Shown here: in pieces, positions 1-8,434 of the stretch | How the letters are laid out: every line of letters begins with the position of its first letter | Numbering within the stretch: the stretch's first letter is position 1 | Source of the DNA: an uncultured Clostridia bacterium | Lineage (GTDB): Bacteria; Bacillota; Clostridia; TANB77; CAG-508 | Direction of reading: 5' to 3' | DNA length: 64,000 nucleotides | Assembly: GCA_934119935.1 (NCBI GenBank) | Contig: CAKOSX010000003.1 | Location: forward strand, 124,001 to 188,000 | Notes under the pieces: generated by a model | The model's database searches: none | Told to the model about the DNA's origin: nothing | The model's input: the letters and a program-made list of their open reading frames with translations, nothing else | Position numbers and translations under genes: made by a program

Positions 1-3000
1 TTCATATACAATTCTCTATACTTTAAATAAAATTCTTTTTATTCTGATTTCATGTTAACTGATTTTTTCTATTTATCATTAAGTATAATTTAGTTATTTC
101 TTTTTTGATATTATTTTTTCTATTATCTAATTTTTTATTTTAAATATTTTATTTATTATTTATCGAAAATTGTTTTTTTATTGTGAATTTATTTTTTTAT
201 TTATTAATAATTTATTTTTTATTAATTTTTTTATTTATCATTTATTAATAATTTATTTTACTATTTTTTTATAAGTATAATTTTTTCTAACTTTTTATTT
301 ATTTCTTTTTTATTAAATTTTAATTATTCATTATTTTTTAATTATTTTTCCAGGAATAAACTGATTTTTTAATTTAATAATAATTACAATTATTTATTTT
401 GACTTTAAATAATTATTCTTTCTTTTATCTTTTCATTAAAAATATCTTTTACAAGCGAAATGTTTATTTCATCTTATTAAGGTTACACTTTCGACATTTG
501 ATATTATGTAACTCATCATGTATCTATATTTTATTATTCCAATTTTCTTTCTTTATTTGTCTCCCTTAGGTTTTCCTCCCCTCTTACTTTCACTTTCTCA
601 TCTCTATACTATCATAAAAAACTTCTATTTTAGTTTCTGTATAGACTTACTATTTTGCTACTCTCTATTAAACTAATTTTACTATTTTATTATTCGTTCA
701 AAACATTTTTTATTATTGGTTATTTGTTAATTATTAATTTTTTTTATTTATTCTTATTTAATAAACTATTTTATATTACTTAATTTTTTATTTATTTTTT
801 TAAGCTATTTTTTTGTAACTTTATTAAATTTTAATTAATTGTTTATTAATTTATTTTATATGAATATTTATTATTAATTATTTATTTTTTTTCAGTTATC
901 TTTTCAAACTTTTTTTTAAAAAAGTCTATTTTAATTTTTTATAATTATTAATGATTACAATTTTTTTATAGTTTTATTAATTATTTTTTTATCTTTTATT
1001 TTATTAAAAGTATTTTTTTAATTAATATATTGATTTCTCTATATTAAAATCACATACCCGCATTTTGTGTTATGTAATCTAGTTATATATTCGCATTTTG
1101 TGAATTTAAATTTTACCCATTCTATTGTTTCCCTTGACTTTTTGCTTTTCACCATTTTTGTTTTTCATCTTTGTTCTCTTATATCAGGCTAAAAAATTTT
1201 TATTATAGTTCAGTATACCTATGCATTTTTTTCTATTCATTATTAATCATAATTTTATTCTTTCATTTTTACTATTCATTCAAAATATTTTTTATTATTA
1301 TTATTTATTAACTCTTTTATTTATCATTATTTAATAAATTATTTTTTCTATTTTATATTACTTAATTTTTCATTTACTTTTTTTAAAATGTTTTTTATTT
1401 GATTTTTATTAATTGTTTTTTTATTTATTTTTTATATAAATATTTATTATTAATTAATTATTTTCTTTAGTTATTTTTTTAATTATTTTTTAAACTTTTT
1501 TTATAAAAAAAGTTTATTTTAATTTTTTAATAATTATTAACAATCACAATTTTTTTATAGTTTTATTATTTTCTCATTTTATTAAGATTATCTTTTATAA
1601 ATTAATATATTTATTCTATATTTAAATTACACGTCCGCATTTTGTATTATGTAATCTAATTACATATTCGTGTTCTGTGAATTTAATTTTTTCCCTTTTA
1701 TTGTTTCCCTTGACTTTTTGCTTTTCACCATTTTTGTTTTTTATCTTTATTTTCCTATACCAGGCTAAAAAATTTTTATTATAGTTTCAGTATACCTATG
1801 CATTTTTTCTATTTATTATTAATCATAATTTAATTATTGCACTTTTATTATTCTTTGTTATTATTTATTAATTCTTTTTATTTATTATTATTTAATAAAT
1901 CATTTTATCTATTTTATATTACTTAACCTTTCATTTATTTTTTATAAATTATTTTTCTATTAAATATTAATTAATTATTTATTAATTTATTTTTATTATT
2001 TATTCATCAAAAATATTTTTTATTTTAATTATTTTTATTTATTAATTTTTTATTATTATTTGATAATTTAATTTGATATATTAATATTATTTTTTTATTA
2101 TTTTTTCTATTTATATTTTTAATAATTTATTTAATAATTTATTTAATTATTTGTCTTTTTAAACATTTCGCCAAAATAATTATTAATGGCTATATTTCTT
2201 TATTTTTAATTTAATTAATTATTTTTTTATCATTTAGCTTAATAGCATCATTTATTACTTCAAATCATAATTTTAAATTGTCAGATTCCTTATTTAGACT
2301 TTTATATTATGTAACTTAATCATGTATTTTTATTTTGTATATATAATCACCTTTATTCTTTTGCTTCCCTTGGCTTATTTCTATTCTTCTTTTTTATTTT
2401 TCAACTACGATCTTCCTATGCTAGGATGAATAACTCTATATTTTAATTACATTATTATTCATTTTTTCTATTAACCATAATTTTATTATTTTTTATAAAA
2501 CATCTTACTTTTAATCTTGTTATATTTTATTATTTATTCATCAAAAATATTTTTTTATTTTAATTATTTTTATTTATTAATTTATTATTTGATAATTTTA
2601 TTTTATATATTAATATTATTTTTTTATTTTATTATTATTTTATTTTATTATTATTTTTTTTATTTATTTTTTTTTATTTATTTAATTATTAATTATTTAT
2701 CTTTTTAATTATTTTACAAAAATAATTATTAATGATTATATATTTTTTTATTTAATTAATTACTTTTTTTCTCTTTTATCATTTAACTTAATAGCATCAT
2801 TTATTGTTTCAAATAATAATTTTAAATTGTCAGATTCCTTATTTAGGCTTTTACATTATGTAACTTAATCATGTATTTTTATTTTGTATATATAATTACC
2901 TTTATTCTTTTGCTTCCCTTGGCTTATATCTATTCTTCTTTTTAATTTTTCAAGTACGATCTTCCTATGCTAGAATGAATGACCCTATATTTTAATTACA

Positions 3001-3757
3001 TTATTATTCATCTTTTTTCTATCAATCATAATTTTATTATTTTTTATAAAACATCTTACTTTTAATCTTGTTATATTTTATTATTTATTCATCAAAAATA
3101 TTTTTTTATTTTAATTATTTTTATTTATTAATTTATTATTATTTAATAATTTATTTTTTCTATTAATATTATTTTTTTATTTTTCTACTTAATTATTCTT
3201 ATCAATTTTTATTTTTTTAATTTAAATTATTTTTTCTTTTTAATTTTTTATTTAATTTTAATTTATTATTATTTATTTCTATTATTTATTTTTATTATTA
3301 TTTTTTATTATTCTATTAAAATTTTTTTCCCTCTTAATTATTTGTTTTTAACTTTAAATAATTATTTTTCTATTGTTCCTCTTCTATCATTTTACTAAAT
3401 ATTATATTTTATTAATTTAAAAATTGGTTTCGCACTCTTTAAATTTTGCTACCGTTTTCAGCATTATGTAATCCCATTATATATTTTTACTTTGTCATTT
3501 TAATTCTCTTCCTTCTTTTGTTTCCCTTGGCTTTTAGCTTTTCAGCATTTTTGTTTTTTATCTTTATTTTACTATACTAGACTAAAAAATTTTTATTATA
3601 GTTTCAGTATATCTATGTATTTTTTAATCTGATATTAATCATAATCTAAATATTATATATATATTTTTTTATTTAAAATATTTTTTATTAATTATTTTTT
3701 AGTTACTTATTATTATTTAATTTATTATTTACTTTTCACAAAATATATACACACACA
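1..3757. repeat. Gene-free T-rich array with six degenerate repeat units
   Basis: This stretch has almost no G or C and no credible gene. It holds six diverged units about 550-660 bp apart. Each unit has a better-conserved core: ATTATGTAAY (starting near 503, 1069, 1646, 2306, 2855 and 3463) followed 60-62 bp later by CCCTTRG (563, 1131, 1707, 2367, 2916, 3524). Units 2, 3 and 6 also share a downstream block ending in TTATAGTTTCAGTAT. Units 4 and 5 are nearly identical to each other. The motif orientation points right, toward oriC. The same family recurs inverted at 30440-32500. Function unknown. Confidence 0.8.
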
Positions 3758-3760
3758 AAA

Positions 3761-3784
3761 AAAAAGCACTTAATAGTGCTTTTT
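3761..3784 (-). terminator. Terminator of tRNA-Lys(CTT)
   Basis: A 10-bp stem AAAAAGCACT/AGTGCTTTTT with a 4-nt loop lies directly downstream of the tRNA on the minus strand, with a run of T on the exit side. Confidence 0.7.
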
Positions 3785-3785
3785 T

Positions 3786-3861
3786 TGGTGCACCACCGGG
3801 GAGTCGAACCCCGGACCTTCTGATTAAGAGTCAGCTGCTCTACCAACTGAGCTAGTGGTGC
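3786..3861 (-). tRNA. tRNA-Lys (anticodon CTT)
   Basis: Read on the minus strand it folds as a cloverleaf. The acceptor stem GCACCAC/GTGGTGC is perfect, the D-loop and TTCGA T-loop are present, the anticodon loop is ACTCTTAA with anticodon CTT, and CCA is encoded. Confidence 0.93.
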
Positions 3862-3906
3862 ATGAACATATATTATTATAATACTTTAGATCTATTTTGT
3901 CAACAA

Positions 3907-3933
3907 AAAAATGAGTATTTAATACTCATTTTT
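3907..3933. terminator. Bidirectional terminator between tRNA-Lys and the VanW gene
   Basis: Near-perfect palindrome with arms AAAAATGAGTATT and AATACTCATTTTT immediately after the VanW stop codon. A on one side and T on the other make it usable from both strands. Confidence 0.65.
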
Positions 3934-3936
3934 ATT

Positions 3937-5484
3937 TTAATCATTCTTATTCTTTTTAACTATCTTATCTAAAGGGTGATAATAATCAGATGATATTTCT
4001 TCTGTTGATATTATAATGCTATTTAATTTCTTTATTATATAAGTCTTACTTGTGCATCCATTATGTCCTTCCTGTTCTATTATCTCTTCTCCTTCGTCTA
4101 GACTACTGTCGTTTTCTATTTTTTCTTCTCTAGGTATTATTGATGTTACCTTTGACTGTATTACAATCTCATATTCTGGTTCTTCTGTTATTCCCATTAT
4201 AGAAATTTTACTGATACCATTTTTGGCTATAGCATCAATTTTTATAGGATATTTTCGATTATTTTTAAATTTAAAATCAACTGTTCCCCATGATACAGTT
4301 GCATCTCTACCAGCAGCAACATATGATGTTTCAAAATAATGATTACTTCTTTCTACAATCTCTAAGTTAGCATATAAAACAGCATTATATAATGTTGATG
4401 AAACCTGACAAATGCCTCCACCTACTTCTTGCACTACCTTACCACCAGCATAGGCACCAGCTTCTTTATAACCTGCATCGATTGTTCTTTTTCCGACAAT
4501 TTGATTATATGAGAATACTTCACCTGGCATTATTACTGTTCCATTAATTTTTTCTGATGCTAAATATATATTGTTACTTCTATTTTTATTGCTTGCATCA
4601 TAACGTGTTGTAAAAGTACCTAGCGAATTAGGAAAAGCTTCTTCTCCTAAATCACTCACTGTTTTAGATGCAACAGTTATTTTTAGAGGAATCACATACT
4701 CTTCTTTTTCTTCCTTTAAACTTTCATCAGCTTCTTCCATCGATATAGCAAAGTCAACACCATTTACATTTGGATGCACTGTTAATGGATCCTTTGTGAC
4801 ATAAGCATCTTCAGCCTCTTTATATATTTCTTCATGGATTTTATTTAAATCTATTTCATCTGCTTTTTTATTAACTACTGGTAGCTCCAAACTGCAATTA
4901 TTGATATTTAAAGATTTTATTTCATCATTTATATTATCTTTTAATTTTTCTTTATCAACTGTTATGCCATCTTTTCCCTTAATTAATATTAAATTATTGT
5001 CTTCTATATAATAACTATATTCTTGAACAAGTCCTGGCAAATTAGCAATTATAGAATCAATTTTTGAATTTAGTAGTTTTTCATCATAATTAATTTCTAA
5101 TTCAATATTATTTTTAAATATTAAGGTTTTTAATATATTATAATTATTTATAAATATATTATTTTTTCTTCCTATCTCGCAAGCCTTATTAATTGAATCT
5201 GCAAAATTATAATTTATTTCTAATTCACCTAATTCAATTTTATTTTCATAATTACCATATTTCACGGTTATTTCTTTATTATTTAATTTTTCAACAATTT
5301 CATTAAATTCTTTTTCAGCTTTTTCTTTCGTCATCCCGGAGACCGAAATTTCTTGGATCGATATTCCATTTATAATATTATTATTCATCGAATAAAAAAT
5401 TGCAAAAATTGTTGAAAATATAATTATTATAAATAATATAATTAATATTAAAATTATTATTTTTCTTATTTTTTTCATTTTCAT
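3937..5484 (-). CDS. VanW family membrane-anchored protein
   Basis: A 515-residue envelope protein. Residues 7-30 form a single N-terminal membrane anchor after a basic start. Residues about 60-210 look like the peptidoglycan-binding-4 type domain that usually precedes VanW. Residues about 288-412 are the VanW domain, with the block VGGGICQVSSTLYNA at 353-367. The C-terminus (about 430-510) resembles a G5-type module. The family is common in clostridia; the link to vancomycin is historical and the molecular role is not settled. It stands alone and is closed by its own terminator. Function is inferred as cell-wall associated only. Confidence 0.85.
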   Translation of the reverse strand: MKMKKIRKIIILILIILFIIIIFSTIFAIFYSMNNNIINGISIQEISVSGMTKEKAEKEFNEIVEKLNNKEITVKYGNYENKIELGELEINYNFADSINKACEIGRKNNIFINNYNILKTLIFKNNIELEINYDEKLLNSKIDSIIANLPGLVQEYSYYIEDNNLILIKGKDGITVDKEKLKDNINDEIKSLNINNCSLELPVVNKKADEIDLNKIHEEIYKEAEDAYVTKDPLTVHPNVNGVDFAISMEEADESLKEEKEEYVIPLKITVASKTVSDLGEEAFPNSLGTFTTRYDASNKNRSNNIYLASEKINGTVIMPGEVFSYNQIVGKRTIDAGYKEAGAYAGGKVVQEVGGGICQVSSTLYNAVLYANLEIVERSNHYFETSYVAAGRDATVSWGTVDFKFKNNRKYPIKIDAIAKNGISKISIMGITEEPEYEIVIQSKVTSIIPREEKIENDSSLDEGEEIIEQEGHNGCTSKTYIIKKLNSIIISTEEISSDYYHPLDKIVKKNKND

Positions 5485-5678
5485 TTTCCTTTATTTTTTT
5501 TTATATTATCACATCTCTATTTTTTTTACAATATTTTTTATTTTATAAATTTCATTATATTCTCCATATATTTGATATAAAATTGTATTTTTTTACAATA
5601 ATTTTTGAAAAATACTTGATTATATATTTTTTTAATATTATAATTGTGTTGACAAAAGATAAATAGGAGATAATTAAA

Positions 5679-6143
5679 ATGGAATTAATTAAAAATATAT
5701 TTTTTAATACAGATAAATTAGTTGAGAATTCAAAAGTAAAAATTTCTTATACAGGTAAACTGTTTGAAGAAAATAAAGGCAATGTTTATCTTCATTATGG
5801 TTATGGATTAAATTGGGATAATATATCAGATGTAGAAATGATTCGAACAGAACTTGGTTACCAAGCTGAAATCGAGTTAACTAATGCTGATTCTTTAAAT
5901 TTATGTTTTAGAAATTCAAATAACGAATGGGATAATAATAATGGTCAGAATTATTCTTTTCCAATAGAAAAAGTGGAAGTTTCTCTTGTTCCACAAGAGA
6001 ATGTTTCTGGTTTGGATGTCCAAAGAAAACTTAGAAAATCATATATTTGGAGTAAAAAAATTAGACTTGCTATATATAAAATGATTCACTATTTTCCAAA
6101 ATTAATATCGGGAAATTATAAAAGAAAAACATCAGAAAATTAA
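5679..6143 (+). CDS. Small protein with a starch-binding CBM25/CBM53-like domain
   Basis: A 154-residue protein without signal peptide. Residues about 15-105 read as a carbohydrate-binding module of the CBM25/53 type: YTGKLF, then VYLHYGYGLNWDN, a GYQAEIEL strand and CFRNSNNEWDNNNG. The C-terminal 45 residues are basic (SKKIRLAIYKMIHYFPK) and carry no catalytic domain. An RBS (AGGAG) precedes the ATG. Such modules usually sit on secreted amylases. Here it is alone and apparently cytoplasmic, which suggests binding to stored glycogen or to a partner enzyme; that is inference. Confidence 0.65.
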   Translation: MELIKNIFFNTDKLVENSKVKISYTGKLFEENKGNVYLHYGYGLNWDNISDVEMIRTELGYQAEIELTNADSLNLCFRNSNNEWDNNNGQNYSFPIEKVEVSLVPQENVSGLDVQRKLRKSYIWSKKIRLAIYKMIHYFPKLISGNYKRKTSEN

Positions 6144-6167
6144 AAAGCTCATATAAATGAGCTTTTT
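6142..6167. terminator. Convergent terminator
   Basis: Stem AAAAAGCTCAT/ATGAGCTTTTT with a 4-nt loop, followed by a long T run, between two convergent genes. Confidence 0.75.
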
Positions 6168-6170
6168 TTT

Positions 6171-6899
6171 TTAAATATACCAACCACCGTTAATATTTAT
6201 AACCTGTCCAGTTGTATAATTATCTTCAATTAACCATTTAGCACATTTTGCAATATCTTCTGTTAATCCTATCCTGTTTAGCGGAATTTCATCTTTAACA
6301 GCTTCTATGTCGGTTTCATTTAAATTTTTATTCATATCCGTGTCAATTATCCCTGGAGCTATACAATTAATTCTAATATTAGATGGTCCCATCTCTTTTG
6401 CTAATGCTTTAGAAAAACCTATAATTGCAGCTTTAGATGTAGAATATCCAACCTCGCAAGATCCTCCTGTTACTCCCCATATCGATGAGATATTAATTAT
6501 GCAACCACACTTTTTTTGTATCATATAAGGAATTACTGCTTTTGTACAATAATAAACCGAATTAAGATTTACATCCATTATCATTTGCCATTCTTCATCA
6601 CTTATGTCAGTAAATAATTTTTCTTGCGATATTCCAGCATTATTGATTAACACGTCAACTCTATTGTACTTTTCAATCACATATTCAATCATTGCCAGTA
6701 CATCAGCTTTTTTTGAAACATCGGCTTTAAATATATCTATTTTAATGCTCTCTTTTTCTAATTCTTTTTGAATTTGTTTTGCAAACTCTTCTGATTTATT
6801 GTAATTTAATATTACCTTATCACCATTTTTAGCAAGAAATTTAACAATATTAGCTCCTATCCCTCGTGAACCACCTGTAACAATAATCACTTTATTCAT
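6171..6899 (-). CDS. SDR-family reductase (FabG-like; possibly YmfI-type EF-P 5-aminopentanone reductase)
   Basis: A 242-residue classical short-chain dehydrogenase. The NADP-binding motif TGGSRGIG is at 8-15 and NNAG at 86-89. The catalytic Ser is near 138-139 (NISSIWG), with Tyr152 and Lys156 in YSTSK. The length is typical of FabG, 3-oxoacyl-ACP reductase. It is not in a fatty-acid operon, and the pattern ISQEKLFTDI and ISSIWGVTGGSCEV recalls YmfI proteins, which reduce the 5-aminopentanone on elongation factor P. I favour that subfamily but cannot exclude a general ketoreductase. Confidence 0.8.
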   Translation of the reverse strand: MNKVIIVTGGSRGIGANIVKFLAKNGDKVILNYNKSEEFAKQIQKELEKESIKIDIFKADVSKKADVLAMIEYVIEKYNRVDVLINNAGISQEKLFTDISDEEWQMIMDVNLNSVYYCTKAVIPYMIQKKCGCIINISSIWGVTGGSCEVGYSTSKAAIIGFSKALAKEMGPSNIRINCIAPGIIDTDMNKNLNETDIEAVKDEIPLNRIGLTEDIAKCAKWLIEDNYTTGQVININGGWYI

Positions 6900-6913
6900 A
6901 TTCTCTTTTCTCC

Positions 6914-7300
6914 TTATACAGTATATTTTTTTCTTCCTTGTCTCCCATGATTTCTATTTGCCCCTTTATATGTTTGTGTTAATGAATGGCAATTAGGACA
7001 TAATAAAATAAGATTTGTTTCTCTATTATTCATATAATTTCCATCAATATGTTCTACTTCAAGAGGAATGCTTTGAGTGTACACATTTTTCTCTCCCCAT
7101 CCACATCTACCACATTTATTTTTATATTTTTTAAATAAATACGTTTTTATATGCATAGATATTTGGTATTCTCCCCTTAATCCACTTACTTTTCCATCTT
7201 TCCATTCTTGTATGTATTTTTTATACTCATAATCTTTTTGACATATTATGCAGCAAAATTTGTTTTTAGTTGGTTTTCCACAATTAAAACAATAATTCAT
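6914..7300 (-). CDS. HNH endonuclease with N-terminal zinc ribbon
   Basis: A 128-residue protein. Cys4, Cys7, Cys16 and Cys20 form a small zinc ribbon (CFNCGKPT...CCIIC). Cys63/Cys66 and Cys101/Cys104 form the structural zinc site typical of HNH folds. The nuclease core is EVEHIDGNYMNNRETNL with CPNCH following, giving His84, an Asn near 95 and His105. An AGGAGGG RBS lies upstream. It starts 57 nt beyond the 3' end of the intron-containing tRNA-Thr on the same strand, with a hairpin between. It could be a phage-type nuclease or a homing nuclease associated with that intron. Confidence 0.8.
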   Translation of the reverse strand: MNYCFNCGKPTKNKFCCIICQKDYEYKKYIQEWKDGKVSGLRGEYQISMHIKTYLFKKYKNKCGRCGWGEKNVYTQSIPLEVEHIDGNYMNNRETNLILLCPNCHSLTQTYKGANRNHGRQGRKKYTV

Positions 7301-7325
7301 TTAAAACCCTCCTAAAGTAAAAAAA

Positions 7326-7350
7326 TAACTAGGCGTAGATTACCTAGTTA
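7326..7350 (-). terminator. Hairpin between tRNA-Thr and the HNH gene
   Basis: Stem TAACTAGG/CCTAGTTA with a 9-nt loop, just downstream of the tRNA 3' end on the minus strand. The exit side (TTATTTTTTTAC) is T-rich, so it can act as the tRNA terminator. Confidence 0.6.
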
Positions 7351-7356
7351 AAAATA

Positions 7357-7663
7357 TGGAGCCACTTATCTGATTCGAACAGATGACCTACTGATTCATA
7401 CTACTATAATTTTCATTACCATATAAATATGTTTGTAGTCTGGACTTTCTCTTTACCATAGCTTTTGCCTTAGGTACACCGTATAAAGTCTCTACACTCG
7501 AAAAATTTCTTTTTCTAGCTCGGGATTAACATTTTAAAGCATTCCCCGAATTAGCGGTGTCCACTTTACATGTTTCCACATAAAGGTGCAAGATAGTTCA
7601 AAATAAAACTTCCGTTTTATCTATCCCACAAGTCAGTTGCTCTACCAGCTGAGCTAAAGTGGC
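7357..7663 (-). tRNA. tRNA-Thr (anticodon TGT) interrupted by a group I intron
   Basis: The two exons, 7628-7663 and 7357-7395, together give a complete tRNA on the minus strand. The acceptor stem is GCCACTT/AAGTGGC, the T-loop is TTCGAAT, and CCA is encoded. The spliced anticodon arm is ACTGA-CTTGTAA-TCAGT with anticodon TGT (positions 34-36). The interruption falls between positions 36 and 37. Without removal of the insert no anticodon stem can form, so splicing is required for function. Confidence 0.9.
7396..7627 (-). ncRNA. Group I intron (IC3-like) in tRNA-Thr
   Basis: A 232-nt insert with the conserved group I core. Near its 3' part, in order, are GTGTAGAGACT, then ACCTAAGGCAAAAGCTATGG, then AAAGTCCAGAC. 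This is the same order as in the small tRNA introns such as Azoarcus tRNA-Ile. The 5' exon ends in U and P1 can form: UGU|GGGAUAG pairs with CUAUCUUGCA, placing the expected U-G wobble at the splice site. The intron ends in G. It contains no open reading frame. I base the IC3 assignment on memory of that core. Confidence 0.85.
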
Positions 7664-7675
7664 ATATTAAATTGT

Positions 7676-7750
7676 TGGTGACCCCGACGGGAATTGAACC
7701 CATGTCTCCGCCGTGAAAGGGCGATGTCTTAACCTCTTGACCACGGGGCC
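7676..7750 (-). tRNA. tRNA-Glu (anticodon TTC)
   Basis: Minus-strand cloverleaf with acceptor GGCCCCG/CGGGGTC (one G-U), anticodon loop CTTTCAC, TTCAATT T-loop and encoded CCA. It lies 12 nt downstream of the next tRNA unit in a Lys-Glu-Thr cluster. Confidence 0.93.
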
Positions 7751-7796
7751 ATATTATAGTTGACCTCTAGGATTTATATTTCAAAATCCTAGAGCT

Positions 7797-7872
7797 TGGT
7801 GAGCCATCGCGGACTCGAACCGCGGACAACTTGATTAAAAGTCAAGTGCTCTACCACCTGAGCTAATGACCC
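7797..7872 (-). tRNA. tRNA-Lys (anticodon TTT)
   Basis: Minus-strand cloverleaf with acceptor GGGTCAT/ATGGCTC (two G-U pairs), anticodon loop CTTTTAA, TTCGAGT T-loop and encoded CCA. First gene of the Lys-Glu-Thr tRNA cluster. Confidence 0.93.
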
Positions 7873-7972
7873 AAATACCTTTGGTCAACGCAGATATTAT
7901 TCTACACTATTTTATCTATTTTGTCAACGGTTTTATTTATTTTTTTTCAAAATTTCGAAATTTTTTTTATTT

Positions 7973-8167
7973 TTATGCATTTTCAACGTTTAATTTTTCC
8001 AAAACTTCTTCAACATCAATGCCGTGAACCATGCACGCTTCCTCTAAAGTTTCAGCTTGAGAAGCTGGACACCCTAAACAGTGCATTCCAACACTTAACA
8101 ATATTTCTACTTTTTCTGGTGCTTTTTCAACAATTTCTCCTATTTTCGTATTTTTTTCTATTTTCAT
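7973..8167 (-). CDS. DUF1858 domain-containing small protein
   Basis: A 64-residue protein covering exactly one DUF1858 domain: an N-terminal KIGEIVEKAPEKVEILLS helix, then GMHCLGCPASQAETLEEAC with paired cysteines, then a second helix ending the protein. DUF1858 proteins are often redox-linked or carried on larger oxidoreductases such as hybrid cluster protein relatives. Here it is free-standing. RBS AGGAGG precedes the ATG. The biochemical role is unknown. Confidence 0.85.
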   Translation of the reverse strand: MKIEKNTKIGEIVEKAPEKVEILLSVGMHCLGCPASQAETLEEACMVHGIDVEEVLEKLNVENA

Positions 8168-8278
8168 GGTATTCCTCCTAATATTTATTTTTCTATTATT
8201 TTAATATTTTATCATAATTTTATTCAAAAGTATAGACAAATTTAAAATTTTATAGTATTATGGTAAAAATTGGAAGGA

Positions 8279-8434
8279 GTGATTAAATTAAAAATTTATA
8301 TTTTCTTTATTTTACTAATATTATATACCTTCATAGTACTCTATTATGTGTATTCTTGTTTTGCTCTTTACTTCTTTAATTCAAAACAAGGCTCTATTCT
8401 AAAAATAAAAGAGAAACAGAAAAGAGGCGATTAA
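8279..8434 (+). CDS. Putative short membrane peptide upstream of virD4, or a detached N-terminus of it
   Basis: An open frame of 51 codons with a strong Shine-Dalgarno-like GGAAGGAG. No ATG is available; the only standard start, GTG, overlaps that sequence. The product would have one long membrane segment (IYIFFILLILYTFIVLYY) and a basic tail ending KEKQKRGD. It ends at a TAA that is in the same frame as the VirD4 coding sequence, which continues without a start codon. It may be a separate T4SS membrane peptide or the first segment of a broken or recoded VirD4. Confidence 0.35.
   Translation: MIKLKIYIFFILLILYTFIVLYYVYSCFALYFFNSKQGSILKIKEKQKRGD

Noticed and set aside
2517..2708. 63-aa Phe/Tyr/Ile/Leu frame in the left array
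   Set aside because: It is translated T-rich repeat sequence, has no RBS, and its neighbours of the same repeat family do not keep the frame.
7396..7627. RNase P RNA, suggested by GAGAAAGTCC
   Set aside because: The region sits exactly inside a tRNA anticodon loop, and the order of the other motifs fits a group I intron core instead.
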